A DNA stretch of 64,000 nucleotides from Streptomyces sp. NBC_00259. Lineage in GTDB: Bacteria; Actinomycetota; Actinomycetes; Streptomycetales; Streptomycetaceae. The stretch is taken from assembly GCF_036181745.1 (NCBI RefSeq), contig NZ_CP108080.1, positions 248,001 through 312,000 of the forward strand, written 5' to 3'. Below, in pieces: positions 28,508 through 36,467 of the stretch (position 1 is its first letter; each line of letters starts with the position of its first letter). Under the pieces are notes generated by a model. The model was not told the DNA's origin, did not search any database, and saw nothing but the letters and a program-made list of their open reading frames with translations. The position numbers and the translations under genes were made by a program.

Positions 28508-28621
28508 CTAGGACGGGCCCCGGTCCGGCCGGACGACACCTCGGTCGTCGATGACGTACCGCTGTCCGGCGCGCACCTTGAAGGGCGGGCCGTGGATCTC
28601 GATCGTGTCGTGCCGGCTCTA
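28508..28621 (-). other. short open stretch with coding character, no good start
   Basis: In the 157-base gap after geosmin synthase, the reverse strand reads TIEIHGPPFKVRAGQRYVID and ends DDRGVVRPDRGPS before a TAG at 28508. The composition and codon use look like the end of a real protein. An in-frame stop lies about 37 codons upstream and the only start is an internal GTG, so it may be a gene remnant. I do not recognise it. Confidence 0.3.
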
Positions 28622-28663
28622 CAGGAGTGGACCGGGAGTGCGGTGGTGGGTGGGACGGGCCGG

Positions 28664-29164
28664 TCAGCCTTGCTGGAAGAGTTCCGCGGGCAGCGGCTTC
28701 AGCAGTGCGTACAGGTCGTCGGTGATCGGCCGGTCCCAGCTGGCGATGGTGACGAGGACGTTGTCGCTGCGGTCGAACTGCACGCAGGAGATCCGGCCTT
28801 CGGAGAGCTTGATCCTGCGCACGATCAGCAGGTTGTCGCCCTGCATCACGGGGACGTCCTCGGTGCCGACGACCGTGACCTCCTCGTCGTTGTCCAGCGC
28901 CGCGAGCAGCTGGGCGACCTCGAAGGGGGCCTGGCCCTCGCCGAGCTCCCGGGCCGGCGAACCCTCCGGCAGATTGCCGATGATCATCGCGGGGCCGCGT
29001 CCGCCGAACAGGTCGTAGCGCAGGAACACGCCCTGGCAGCTCCCGTCGGGTGCGGGCAGCAGCCCGGCGCCCAGATTGCCCGGCCAGTCCCCCGGGTCCA
29101 TGGCCAGGACGTCGAAGTCCGGGCCCGCGGGAGTGGCGGCGCTGCGGCGGCGGAGGAAGGACAT
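28664..29164 (-). CDS. conserved hypothetical protein
   Basis: The 166-residue protein has no signal peptide or membrane segment. It reads MSFLRRRSAATPAGPDFDVLAMDPGDWP at the start. A well-packed alpha/beta pattern follows, with VFLRYDLFGGRGPAMIIGNLP, PFEVAQLLAALDNDEEVTVVG and GRISCVQFDRSDNVLVTIASWDRPI. Codon bias is strong and consistent, so it is a real gene. I do not recognise the family. It stands alone, leftward, between geosmin synthase and the inverted-repeat element. The ribosome site before the ATG at 29164 is weak. Confidence 0.75.
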   Translation of the reverse strand: MSFLRRRSAATPAGPDFDVLAMDPGDWPGNLGAGLLPAPDGSCQGVFLRYDLFGGRGPAMIIGNLPEGSPARELGEGQAPFEVAQLLAALDNDEEVTVVGTEDVPVMQGDNLLIVRRIKLSEGRISCVQFDRSDNVLVTIASWDRPITDDLYALLKPLPAELFQQG

Positions 29165-29306
29165 GCCGCCATGGTACGTGGCCGGGTCCCCCTGACGCCG
29201 ACCGGGCGCCCCCTGCGCGCGGCAGGTCGGAGGCGTCGCGGGCGGCCCGCGTGTCGCCCCTGTGCGGGGCCCTCGCGGCCGGGCGCGTCAGCGCGGGTGG
29301 GCGGCC

Positions 29307-29543
29307 AGGTCGTGTCTGACAAATAGCGCCGTCCGCCCGCAGGGCGGGGCGTGCGGCGTCCGGTGCGTGCAATCGCAAGGCGGTGGGGGTGCCCCCGCCG
29401 AAGGCTGGGGGAGATCATCCTCGTACTGGACGTACTTGGATGACTCCGACAACGCAGCGTGGGGGCACCTCCCGTGCCCGAAGGGCTACGGGGGAGTGCG
29501 TGCCGGGCGTCGCGCGCCAGGCGGGATTTGTCAGACACGGCCT
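29307..29543. mobile_element. MITE-like element with 18-base terminal inverted repeats
   Basis: This 237-base non-coding element is bounded by AGGTCGTGTCTGACAAAT (29307-29324) and its inverted copy (29526-29543), with one mismatch. Inside are GGGGGTGCCCCC and CTGGGGGAG-type hairpins, and a core around 29417-29453 containing CGTACTTGGATGACTCCGAC. I remember this arrangement from many Streptomyces intergenic regions. There is no transposase, so it is non-autonomous. No clear target-site duplication is visible. The right repeat supplies the last codons and the stop of the neighbouring ACT gene. It occupies most of the 366-base gap 29165-29530. Confidence 0.8.
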
Positions 29544-29926
29544 AGTTCCCTCAGCAGGGTGACGGCCTCCTCGGCACGCTCGTACGGCACGAACAGGTGA
29601 TCGTGGTGGAGGCCCGCGACGACGTTGCAGCTCAGGCCCGCGTCGGCGAGCGCGGTGGCGACGGCGGCGGTCAGTCCGACGGCGTCCAGCGCGGAGTGCA
29701 CGCGCAGGGTGATCCAGCCCGCGACATAGTCGTACGACAGCCCGGCGGCGTCGGCCAGCTCCTGGCGTACGACGAGGGTCAGGCCCTCGGCCTCGGCCAC
29801 GGTGACGACGGGCGCGAGACCGGGTGGCGGTGTGGGGCCGGGGACGGTGGTGAAGACATGGCGGCCGGGGTTGAGTTCGGGCCGCATGGTGGTCAGGAGG
29901 CGGTGGAGATCGCGCTCTGCACTCAT
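29531..29926 (-). CDS. ACT-domain protein
   Basis: The 131-residue protein has a tandem ACT-like layout. The first part is HVFTTVPGPTPPPGLAPVVTVAEAEGLTLVVRQE. The second half, WITLRVHSALDAVGLTAAVATALADAGLSCNVVAGLHHDHLFV, has the typical ACT strand-helix-strand and conserved Gly. ACT domains bind amino acids or small effectors; this protein has no attached enzyme. Its final residues (GRV) and TGA stop are read from the terminal repeat of the adjacent mobile element. The native C-terminus was therefore probably altered by insertion. The ATG at 29926 is followed by a normal helical start. Confidence 0.85.
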   Translation of the reverse strand: MSAERDLHRLLTTMRPELNPGRHVFTTVPGPTPPPGLAPVVTVAEAEGLTLVVRQELADAAGLSYDYVAGWITLRVHSALDAVGLTAAVATALADAGLSCNVVAGLHHDHLFVPYERAEEAVTLLRELGRV

Positions 29927-30063
29927 GATCCGCAGCCTAGATCACCGGCCGGGGCCCGATGTGGGCCATGAATGAAGGCGGCACGCGCGTGTCGCCCTTC
30001 GATTCGCCGGGTGCATCGGCGTGGCGGCCCGCCCGTCGGAGGGCCGCCCTCAGGGCCACCGTC

Positions 30064-30306
30064 TCAGGTGAGGTCGAACTCCCCCTCCCGGGCGTTGACT
30101 ACGAAGGCACGCCATTCGGCCGGGGTGAAGATCAGTGACGGGCTCTCGGGACGGCCGCCGTTCCTCATCGCGATGAAGCCCTCGACGAAGGCGATCTGAA
30201 CGTCGCCCGCTCCTTGGCTGCCCGACCGCCACTCCGCCTGGCTGAGGTCGAGGTCCGGCTTGTCCCAGCCCGTAAGCGGCTGGCCCGTGGTGATGGTCTC
30301 GGCCAC
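30064..30306 (-). CDS. DUF397 protein
   Basis: The 80-residue protein starts with GTG and has GGGAGGAG about seven bases upstream. It has the DUF397 pattern: LSQAEWRSGSQGAGDVQIAFVEGFIAMRNG near the middle and SLIFTPAEWRAFVVNAREGEFD at the end. In Streptomyces these small proteins usually pair with a helix-turn-helix regulator such as a BldB/AbaA-type or WhiJ-like partner. No such partner is next to this copy, so it is an orphan. Cytoplasmic, function in development suspected from family only. Confidence 0.9.
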   Translation of the reverse strand: MAETITTGQPLTGWDKPDLDLSQAEWRSGSQGAGDVQIAFVEGFIAMRNGGRPESPSLIFTPAEWRAFVVNAREGEFDLT

Positions 30307-30395
30307 GTCCGTACTCCTCCCGGTTCGTCGTCCGGGGCTCAGACTAGCGATCGGCCCCCGTCGCGGACAGGCCGCGACGGGAGAGGACCCGCCGC

Positions 30396-31565
30396 TCAGT
30401 TCGACGGCGGCTCCGCGCCGACCAGCCACATGGAGAAGAACTGCGAGCCGCCCCCATAGGCGTGGCCGAGGGCCTTGCGCGCGCCGTCCACCTGGTGCTC
30501 GCCCGCCTGCCCGCGCACCTGGAGCGCCGCCTCGGCGAAGCGGATCATCCCCGAGGCCCCGATGGGGTTGGTGGACAGCACGCCGCCCGACGGATTGACG
30601 GGCAGATCCCCGTCCAGTTCCGTGGCGCCGGACTCGGTCAGCTTCCAGCCCTCGCCCTCCGCCGCGAAGCCCAGGTTCTCCAGCCACATCGGCTCGTACC
30701 AGGAGAACGGCACGTACATCTCGACGGCGTCGATCTCACGGCGCGGATCGGCGATGCCGGCCTGCCGGTAGACGTCGGCCGCGCAGTCCTTGCCGGCCTG
30801 CGGCGACACGAAGTCCTTCCCGGCGAAGAGCGTGGGCTCGCTCCGCATCGCGCCGCCGTGCACCCAGGCCGGCGGTCGCGGTGAACGGGCCGCACCGGCC
30901 CGGTCGGTGAGGATCATCGCGCAGGCACCGTCGGAGGACGGGCAGGTCTCGGAGTAGCGGATCGGGTCCCACAGCATCGGCGAGGACTGCACCTTCTCCA
31001 GGGTGATGCCGTGCTCGTGCAGATGGGCGTAGGGGTTCTTCAGCGCGTTGCGCCGGTCCTTGTAGGCGACGAGGGAACCGACGGTGTCGGGTGCGCCGCT
31101 GCGGCGCATGTAGGCGCGCACGTGCGGGGCGAAGAAGCCGCCCGCGCCCGCCAGGAGCGGCTGCTGGAACGGAATGGGCAGCGACAGGCCCCACATCGCG
31201 TTCGATTCGGACTGCTTCTCGAAGGCGAGGGTCAGCACGGTCCGGTGGACGCGGGCCGCGACGAGGTTGGAGGCGACGAGCGCGGTCGAACCGCCGACCG
31301 AGCCCGCCGTGTGGACCCGGAGCATCGGCTTGCCGACGGCGCCGAGCGCGTCGGCGAGGTACAGCTCCGGCATCATCAGACCCTCGAAGAAGTCCGGGGC
31401 CTTGCCGATGACGACGGCGTCGATGTCCGCCCAGGTGAGCTGGGCGTCGTCGAGGGCGCGCCGCGCGGCTTCGCGGACCAGTCCCGCGATGGACACGTCA
31501 TGGCGGGCCGCGACGTGCTCGGTCTGGCCGACGCCGACGACGGCCACGGGTTCCTTAACCGACAT
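30396..31565 (-). CDS. thiolase-fold protein lacking the nucleophilic cysteine (SCP-x/Ltp2-like)
   Basis: The 389-residue protein has the thiolase fold. It starts VAVVGVGQTEH and ends with DLPVNPSGGVLSTNPIGASG and AYGGGSQFF. The residues that normally carry the acyl-accepting Cys read RVHTAGSVGGST (83-94), without Cys, and the usual GHP histidine is TNP. This loss is seen in Ltp2, the steroid side-chain aldolase that works with a DUF35 partner. I therefore expect a retro-aldol or carrier role rather than thiolysis. GGAGAG lies five bases before ATG 31565. It overlaps the next upstream gene by 11 bases and ends the operon. Confidence 0.85.
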   Translation of the reverse strand: MSVKEPVAVVGVGQTEHVAARHDVSIAGLVREAARRALDDAQLTWADIDAVVIGKAPDFFEGLMMPELYLADALGAVGKPMLRVHTAGSVGGSTALVASNLVAARVHRTVLTLAFEKQSESNAMWGLSLPIPFQQPLLAGAGGFFAPHVRAYMRRSGAPDTVGSLVAYKDRRNALKNPYAHLHEHGITLEKVQSSPMLWDPIRYSETCPSSDGACAMILTDRAGAARSPRPPAWVHGGAMRSEPTLFAGKDFVSPQAGKDCAADVYRQAGIADPRREIDAVEMYVPFSWYEPMWLENLGFAAEGEGWKLTESGATELDGDLPVNPSGGVLSTNPIGASGMIRFAEAALQVRGQAGEHQVDGARKALGHAYGGGSQFFSMWLVGAEPPSN

Positions 31566-32607
31566 GCGGCTCTCCTTCGAGGACGGCGACCAGGTTCTGC
31601 TGCAGGCAGGGGCCGGACGTGGCGTGGGCGAGGGCCCGCTCGGACTCACCGCGGTGGACGGCGGCGGCGGCCTCGCCGAGGCGGATGAGGCCGGCGGCCA
31701 TGACGGGGTTGGCGGCGAGGGCTCCGCCGGACGGATTGACCCTCACCCTCTCGTCGAGGTCGAGGGCCTTGCGGAGCACGACCTCCTGGGACGTGAAGGG
31801 GGCGTGCAGCTCGGCGGTGTCCACCGGCCGCTCGAAGGCCCCGGCCCGTTCGGCCGCGAGCCGGGTCGAGGGCGAGTCGGTGAGATCGCGCACGCCGAGG
31901 CTGTGGGCCTCGATGCGGTGGTCCATGCCGCGGATCCAGGCGGGTCGTTCGCACAGCTCGCGGGCCTTGTCCCCGGCGGCGAGGACGACGCCGGCCGCGC
32001 CGTCACCGATGGGCGGGCAGTCGCCGGTGCGCAGCGGCCGTACGAGGTACTCGCCCTGGTCGCGGGGCCCGCGCAGCTGGGCGTGCGGATTGCCGGCCGC
32101 GTCGCTACGGCTGCGGGCGGCGATCGCGGCCAGGGCCGGCTCGTCGGCCTCCCCGGCGTCGATCAGCGCCTGGGCCTGGAGGGCGGCGAGTGCGACGGAG
32201 TCGGGCCACAGCGGGGCGAGGTAGTACGGGTCCAGCTGGCGGGTCAGCACATCGCGGACCGGACCGGGCGAGGACTTGCCGTAGGAGTAGACGAGCGCGG
32301 TGTCCGCCTCGCCGGTGAGGAGCTTCACCCACGCCTCGTAGAGCGCCCAGGCACCGTCCATCTCGACATGCGACTCGGAGATGGGCGGCCAGGCGCCGAC
32401 TCCGTCGAGCGCCATGGTGAAGGAGAAGGCACGGCCGGCGAGATAGTCGGAGGAACCGGAGCAGGTGAATCCGATGTCCCCGGTCCGCAGCCCGGTCTGT
32501 TCGAGGACCTCGTGCAGCACCGGCATCAGCATCTCGACCTCCGAGAGCTCCTCGGTGCTGCGCCGGTGGTCGGTCTGGGAGAAGGCGACGATCGCGACGT
32601 CTCGCAT
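31555..32607 (-). CDS. second thiolase-fold protein lacking the nucleophilic cysteine
   Basis: The 350-residue protein begins VAIVAFSQTDHRR and ends with RVNPSGGALAANPVMAAG and HATSGPCLQQN, the C-terminal thiolase landmarks. The nucleophile segment is HVEMDGAWAL (80-89), again without Cys, and the His of GHP is replaced by Asn. It shares the fold but little detailed sequence with the downstream thiolase-like protein, so the two may form a heteromer. It starts two bases after the DUF35 gene and overlaps the next gene by 11 bases, implying fixed stoichiometry. The substrate is presumably an acyl-CoA. Confidence 0.8.
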   Translation of the reverse strand: MRDVAIVAFSQTDHRRSTEELSEVEMLMPVLHEVLEQTGLRTGDIGFTCSGSSDYLAGRAFSFTMALDGVGAWPPISESHVEMDGAWALYEAWVKLLTGEADTALVYSYGKSSPGPVRDVLTRQLDPYYLAPLWPDSVALAALQAQALIDAGEADEPALAAIAARSRSDAAGNPHAQLRGPRDQGEYLVRPLRTGDCPPIGDGAAGVVLAAGDKARELCERPAWIRGMDHRIEAHSLGVRDLTDSPSTRLAAERAGAFERPVDTAELHAPFTSQEVVLRKALDLDERVRVNPSGGALAANPVMAAGLIRLGEAAAAVHRGESERALAHATSGPCLQQNLVAVLEGEPHVG

Positions 32608-32609
32608 GG

Positions 32610-33578
32610 CTACAGCAGCTCCTTGTAGGTGTCGTAGTCCGCGTCGGGTTCGCCGGTGGGCCGGTAGTGGTCCGGGTGCCGGCCTCCCTCGGACCACACC
32701 GGTTCCACGCGCAGGCCCATGCGCACCTGGTCGTAGGGGATTCCGCCGATGCGGGCGTGGAGGGCGAGGTCGGCGCCGTCGAGGGCGATGTGCGCGTAGA
32801 CGTACGGCACCTCGATGTCGAGGTTCTTCGCCTTGATGTTGACGATGCAGTACGTGGTGACCGTGCCGCGCGGACCGACCTCGACCTGCTCGGAGGTGGC
32901 GACGCCGCAGGTGGGGCAGGCGCCACGGGGCGGGACGTACACCTTGCGGCAGGACGGGCAGCGCTCCCCGGTGATCCGCTGCCCGGCGAGGGCGTTGATG
33001 AAGCGGGCCTGGGCACGGCCGGGCGTGTAGGTGTAGTCGAGGCGGGCCGGGGCGACGACGCGGGTGACGGGGTCGGCGAACTCCCCGCTGTGATGGGGGG
33101 CGCCGTCGTGGTCGGGACCGGCGGCGCCGTCGTGCGGTTCGAAGCACGCGATGTCGGTGATCGCTCCGGTGCGCTCGGCGGCCCAGCGGACCCGGACGCG
33201 CATTCCGGTGCGTACGGCGTCGGGTCCCGGCGCGTCGAGGGCGTGGAGGAGGGCGGTGTCGGCGCCGTCGAGCCTCACCATCACCCAGGCGAAGGGGGTG
33301 GTGAGGGGCTGGGCGGGACGCGGCTCGGGGTTCCAGGCCCAGGTGGTGACGGTGCCGGTAGCCTCGACCTCGACGAGGTCGCGTATCTCCTCCGCGGTCT
33401 CGGGGTCGTACTCGACGGGCGGGACGAGGACCCGGCCACCGGAGGTCTTCACACCGAGGACGGTGCGCTCACGCAGTCCGGTGAGGAAGGCGGACTGGAC
33501 GGGGCCGAGGGAGCGGGTGAAGGGGAACTCGACGACGAGGGGTGCGCGGAGCACCTCCGGTGCGGGTGTGGACGGCAT
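32610..33578 (-). CDS. double DUF35 / OB-fold acyl-CoA-associated protein
   Basis: The 322-residue protein has two DUF35 units. The first (residues 10-150) keeps the helix AFLTGLRERTVLG and an OB-like region but has lost the zinc cysteines. The second (195-310) has an intact ribbon, CPSCRKVYVPPRGACPTCG, followed by the OB-fold GTVTTYCIVNIKAKNL. DUF35 proteins bridge thiolases or aldolases and bind the CoA part; known cases are the archaeal thiolase/HMG-CoA-synthase complex and ChsH2-Ltp2. It is first in the operon with the two thiolase-fold genes. AAGGAG precedes ATG 33578 by seven bases. Confidence 0.88.
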   Translation of the reverse strand: MPSTPAPEVLRAPLVVEFPFTRSLGPVQSAFLTGLRERTVLGVKTSGGRVLVPPVEYDPETAEEIRDLVEVEATGTVTTWAWNPEPRPAQPLTTPFAWVMVRLDGADTALLHALDAPGPDAVRTGMRVRVRWAAERTGAITDIACFEPHDGAAGPDHDGAPHHSGEFADPVTRVVAPARLDYTYTPGRAQARFINALAGQRITGERCPSCRKVYVPPRGACPTCGVATSEQVEVGPRGTVTTYCIVNIKAKNLDIEVPYVYAHIALDGADLALHARIGGIPYDQVRMGLRVEPVWSEGGRHPDHYRPTGEPDADYDTYKELL

Positions 33579-33740
33579 GCTGGGGCTCCTTGGTCTGGGG
33601 ACGGGTGAGGTGCGTGGGCCGCCGCGCAGGGCGTTCTCCCCTCCGCGCCGCCTGCGCCCTGCGACGCGGGGACCCCCACTTCCCGCCGGGAGCCCGCCAC
33701 CGGACCCCGGCACGCTCTGAGGGAGGCGGGGAGGGGCAGT

Positions 33741-34541
33741 TCACGCCCGCCGGTACACGGGATCGCGTTTCTCCGCGAACGCGCGGGCACCCTCCTTCGC
33801 GTCGGACGTGTCGAAGATCGGCCAGCCGCGTTTCAGCTCGGCCGCGAGGCCCTCCGTCTCCGTCATCTCAGCGGTCTCGTACACGGACGCCTTCACCGCT
33901 TCCACCGCGAGCGGACCGCACGCGTTGATCTGCTCGGCGATGGCGAGGGCCTTCTCCAGCGCGGTGCCGTCGGGGACGACATGGCCGACGAGCCCGATGC
34001 GTTCGGCTTCGGCGGCCGTGTAGGGGCGGCCGGTGAGGAGCATCTCGAGGGCGTGGGTGCGGGGGATCTGACGCTGGAGCCGTACGGTCGAGCCGCCGAT
34101 CGGGAAGAGGCCGCGCTTGACCTCGAACAGTCCGAACGTGGCGCTCTCGCCCGCGACCCGGATGTCCGTACCCTGGAGGATCTCGGTGCCTCCTGCGACG
34201 CAGTACCCCTCGACCGCGGCGATGACGGGTTTGCGCGGGCGGTGGTGCCGCAGCATCGCCTTCCAGTGCAGATCGGGGTCGGCCTTCAGCCGGTCCCGGT
34301 ACTGCTCGCCCTCCATTCCCCTTCCCGCCAGGGCCTTGAGGTCCATGCCCGCACAGAACGCGCCGCCGGCTCCGGTGAGGACGACGGAGCGGATGCCGTC
34401 GTCCTCGTCGGCCTGCACCCACCCGTCGTGCAGCCCGACCAGCATCGGCAGCGACAGCGCGTTCTTCGCCTCGGGCCTGTTCAAGGTGAGCACCAGCGTG
34501 GCGCCCTCGCGCTGCACGGTGAGGTGTTCCGTACCCGCCAT
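33741..34541 (-). CDS. enoyl-CoA hydratase/isomerase (crotonase family)
   Basis: The 266-residue crotonase has the oxyanion-hole residues in GAGGAFCAGMDLKALAGRG (about residues 55-75) and in VIAAVEGYCVAGGTEILQGTDIRVAGESATFG. The position usually occupied by the first catalytic Glu is GTEI, so a Glu is retained. It should hydrate an enoyl-CoA. It lies 162 bases upstream of the DUF35 operon in the same direction and is divergent from a FadD gene. Both probably share the operator at 34603-34626. The ATG at 34541 has GGGAGG upstream. Confidence 0.92.
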   Translation of the reverse strand: MAGTEHLTVQREGATLVLTLNRPEAKNALSLPMLVGLHDGWVQADEDDGIRSVVLTGAGGAFCAGMDLKALAGRGMEGEQYRDRLKADPDLHWKAMLRHHRPRKPVIAAVEGYCVAGGTEILQGTDIRVAGESATFGLFEVKRGLFPIGGSTVRLQRQIPRTHALEMLLTGRPYTAAEAERIGLVGHVVPDGTALEKALAIAEQINACGPLAVEAVKASVYETAEMTETEGLAAELKRGWPIFDTSDAKEGARAFAEKRDPVYRRA

Positions 34542-34602
34542 GACCGTCCTCCCGTCTCAAGACCTAGAACAGGTTGCAGGAGCCCGGGGTCCAGTTCAAT
34601 AG

Positions 34603-34626
34603 TTTTCTGACAGTCAGTCAGATTTC
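34603..34626. promoter_or_regulatory. palindromic operator TTTTCTGA-N7-TCAGATTT between crotonase and FadD
   Basis: The core TCTGA-CAGTCAG-TCAGA (34606-34622), extended as TCTGAC-N5-GTCAGA, is flanked by TTT on the left and TTTC on the right. It lies 65 bases from the crotonase start and 96 bases from the FadD start. The same core and flanks recur at 51215-51238. It is the size of a TetR-type site; no TetR gene is in the window. Confidence 0.6.
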
Positions 34627-34717
34627 TTCTGCGGGACCCCTTCCCAGTTGCGAGCGGCGGCGCTCTAATGACCGCTCCGAGGCAGTTGCGCCGTACGGGC
34701 CGGGGTCAGGAGGAACG

Positions 34718-36361
34718 GTGGAGTACAACCTTGCCGACCTGTTCGAGTCGGTCGTCGACGTGGTCCCGGACCGCGAGGCGCTCGTGTACGTCGACCATCC
34801 CGGTACGGGCGCGGAGCGCCGGCTGACGTACGCGGAGCTGGACGCCGCCGCGAACCGGATCGCCCACCATCTGATCGACGCCGGGCTGCGGCCGGGCGAG
34901 CACCTCGGGCTGCACCTCTACAACGGCGTCGAGTACCTGCAGACGGTCCTCGGCTGTCTCAAGGCGCGCGTCGTCCCGGTCAATGTGAACTACCGCTATG
35001 TGGAGGAGGAGCTGGTCTACCTCTACCGCGACGCGGATCTCGCCGCTCTCGTCTTCGACGCCGAGTTCACGGAGCGGGTCGCGGCAGCGCTGCCGCAGAC
35101 GGAGAAGCTCCGGCACCTCGTGCGGGTGGGAACGCCGGAGGAGGGCACGGCGGCCCTCGACTGCACGGAGTTCAGCGATGCCGAGGCGGCGGCTTCGCCG
35201 GAGCGCGGCTTCGTGCCCCGCTCGGCGGACGACCAGTTCATCATCTACACGGGCGGCACCACCGGGATGCCCAAGGGCGTGATGTGGCGCCAGGAGGACC
35301 TCTTCTTCGCCGGGCTCGGCGGTGGCGCGCCGACCGGTGAGCCGGTGAAGCGGCCGGAGGAGATCGCCGAGCGGGTCGCGGCCGGCGGCGACGGCATCAC
35401 CTTCTTCCCCACTCCCCCGCTGATGCACGGGACGTCGACGCTCACCTCGTTCATCGGCTTCAACTTCGGCCAGCGGGTGGTGCTGCACCGCAAGTACGTG
35501 CCCGAGGAGGTGCTGCGGACGATCGAGCGGGAGCGGGTGACGTCGGTGTCGCTGGTGGGCGACGCGATGCTGCGGCCGCTGATCGACGCGCTCAACGGGC
35601 CGCTGAAGGGCGCGGACCTGTCCTCGATGTTCAGTGTGTCGTCGTCCGGCGCGATCATGTCCGAGACGGTGCGCGACCAGTTCAGGGCGCTGGCGCCGAA
35701 CGTGATGCTGCTGGACAACTTCGGCTCGTCGGAGTCCGGCTTCAACGGTACGGCGACGGACGACTCGGGGCAGGACAACGGGTTCCGGGTGCGCGTCAAC
35801 GGCCGTACGCAGGTGGTCGATCCGGCCACGTTCGAGCCGGTCGCCGTCGGGGAGCCGGGCCGTATCGCCCAGCGTGGCCATGTGCCGCTCGGCTACTACA
35901 ACGACCCGGTGAAGACCGCCGAGACGTTCTTCCGCAAGGGTGACGAGCGGTGGGTGCTGCTCGGCGACATGGCGACGGTCGACGAGGAGGGTGTCGTCAC
36001 CGTCCTCGGCCGTGGCTCGCAGTGCATCAACACCGGCGGCGAGAAGGTCTATCCGGAGGAGGTCGAGCAGGCGCTCAAGGCCCATCCCGACGTGTACGAC
36101 GCGCTGGTCGCGGGGGTCCCCGACGAGAAGTGGGGCAACCACGTGGCGGCCGTGGTACAGCTGCGGCAGGGCGCGGCGGCCCTCGATCTGGAGTCCGTGC
36201 AGGAGCACTGCCGGGCCCGGCTTGCCGGGTACAAGATCCCCCGGCAGCTGGTCATCGCACCGGCGATCCAGCGCTCGCCCAGCGGCAAGGCGGACTACCG
36301 GTGGGCGCGGTCGGTGGCGGCGGCGGACGACGGGGGTCAGGTCAGTACAGCCAGGACCTGA
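34718..36361 (+). CDS. acyl-CoA synthetase (FadD, steroid-type FadD19-like)
   Basis: The 547-residue adenylate-forming ligase has the P-loop YTGGTTGMPKGVMW (about residue 185), the A5-type motif NFGSSESGF, A7 VLLGDMATVDEEGVVTVLGRGSQ, and GGEKVYPEEVEQAL. The catalytic-Lys region is SPSGKADYRW. The GGTTGMPKGVMW variant and the motif CINTGGEKVYPEEVE resemble mycobacterial FadD19/FadD17-type ligases for steroid side chains or other branched acids; this is by memory. It activates a carboxylic acid with ATP and CoA. GTG at 34718 has CAGGAGG about five bases upstream. Its divergent partner is the crotonase gene. Confidence 0.92.
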   Translation: MEYNLADLFESVVDVVPDREALVYVDHPGTGAERRLTYAELDAAANRIAHHLIDAGLRPGEHLGLHLYNGVEYLQTVLGCLKARVVPVNVNYRYVEEELVYLYRDADLAALVFDAEFTERVAAALPQTEKLRHLVRVGTPEEGTAALDCTEFSDAEAAASPERGFVPRSADDQFIIYTGGTTGMPKGVMWRQEDLFFAGLGGGAPTGEPVKRPEEIAERVAAGGDGITFFPTPPLMHGTSTLTSFIGFNFGQRVVLHRKYVPEEVLRTIERERVTSVSLVGDAMLRPLIDALNGPLKGADLSSMFSVSSSGAIMSETVRDQFRALAPNVMLLDNFGSSESGFNGTATDDSGQDNGFRVRVNGRTQVVDPATFEPVAVGEPGRIAQRGHVPLGYYNDPVKTAETFFRKGDERWVLLGDMATVDEEGVVTVLGRGSQCINTGGEKVYPEEVEQALKAHPDVYDALVAGVPDEKWGNHVAAVVQLRQGAAALDLESVQEHCRARLAGYKIPRQLVIAPAIQRSPSGKADYRWARSVAAADDGGQVSTART

Positions 36362-36403
36362 CGGGCCCCGGTTCCGCGGAATGCGCCGGTCGCCAACTGT
36401 TGA

Positions 36404-36415
36404 GCACGATCGTGC
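36404..36415. promoter_or_regulatory. palindrome upstream of the aminotransferase
   Basis: GCACGATCGTGC is a perfect 12-base palindrome, 52 bases before the aminotransferase start. It overlaps a TTGAGC (36400) that could be a -35 box. This is a candidate operator. Confidence 0.35.
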
Positions 36416-36467
36416 GGATGTACGTATTCCCCGGCAGGCAGCAGCCAGCCACCTCCGGAGGAACCTC

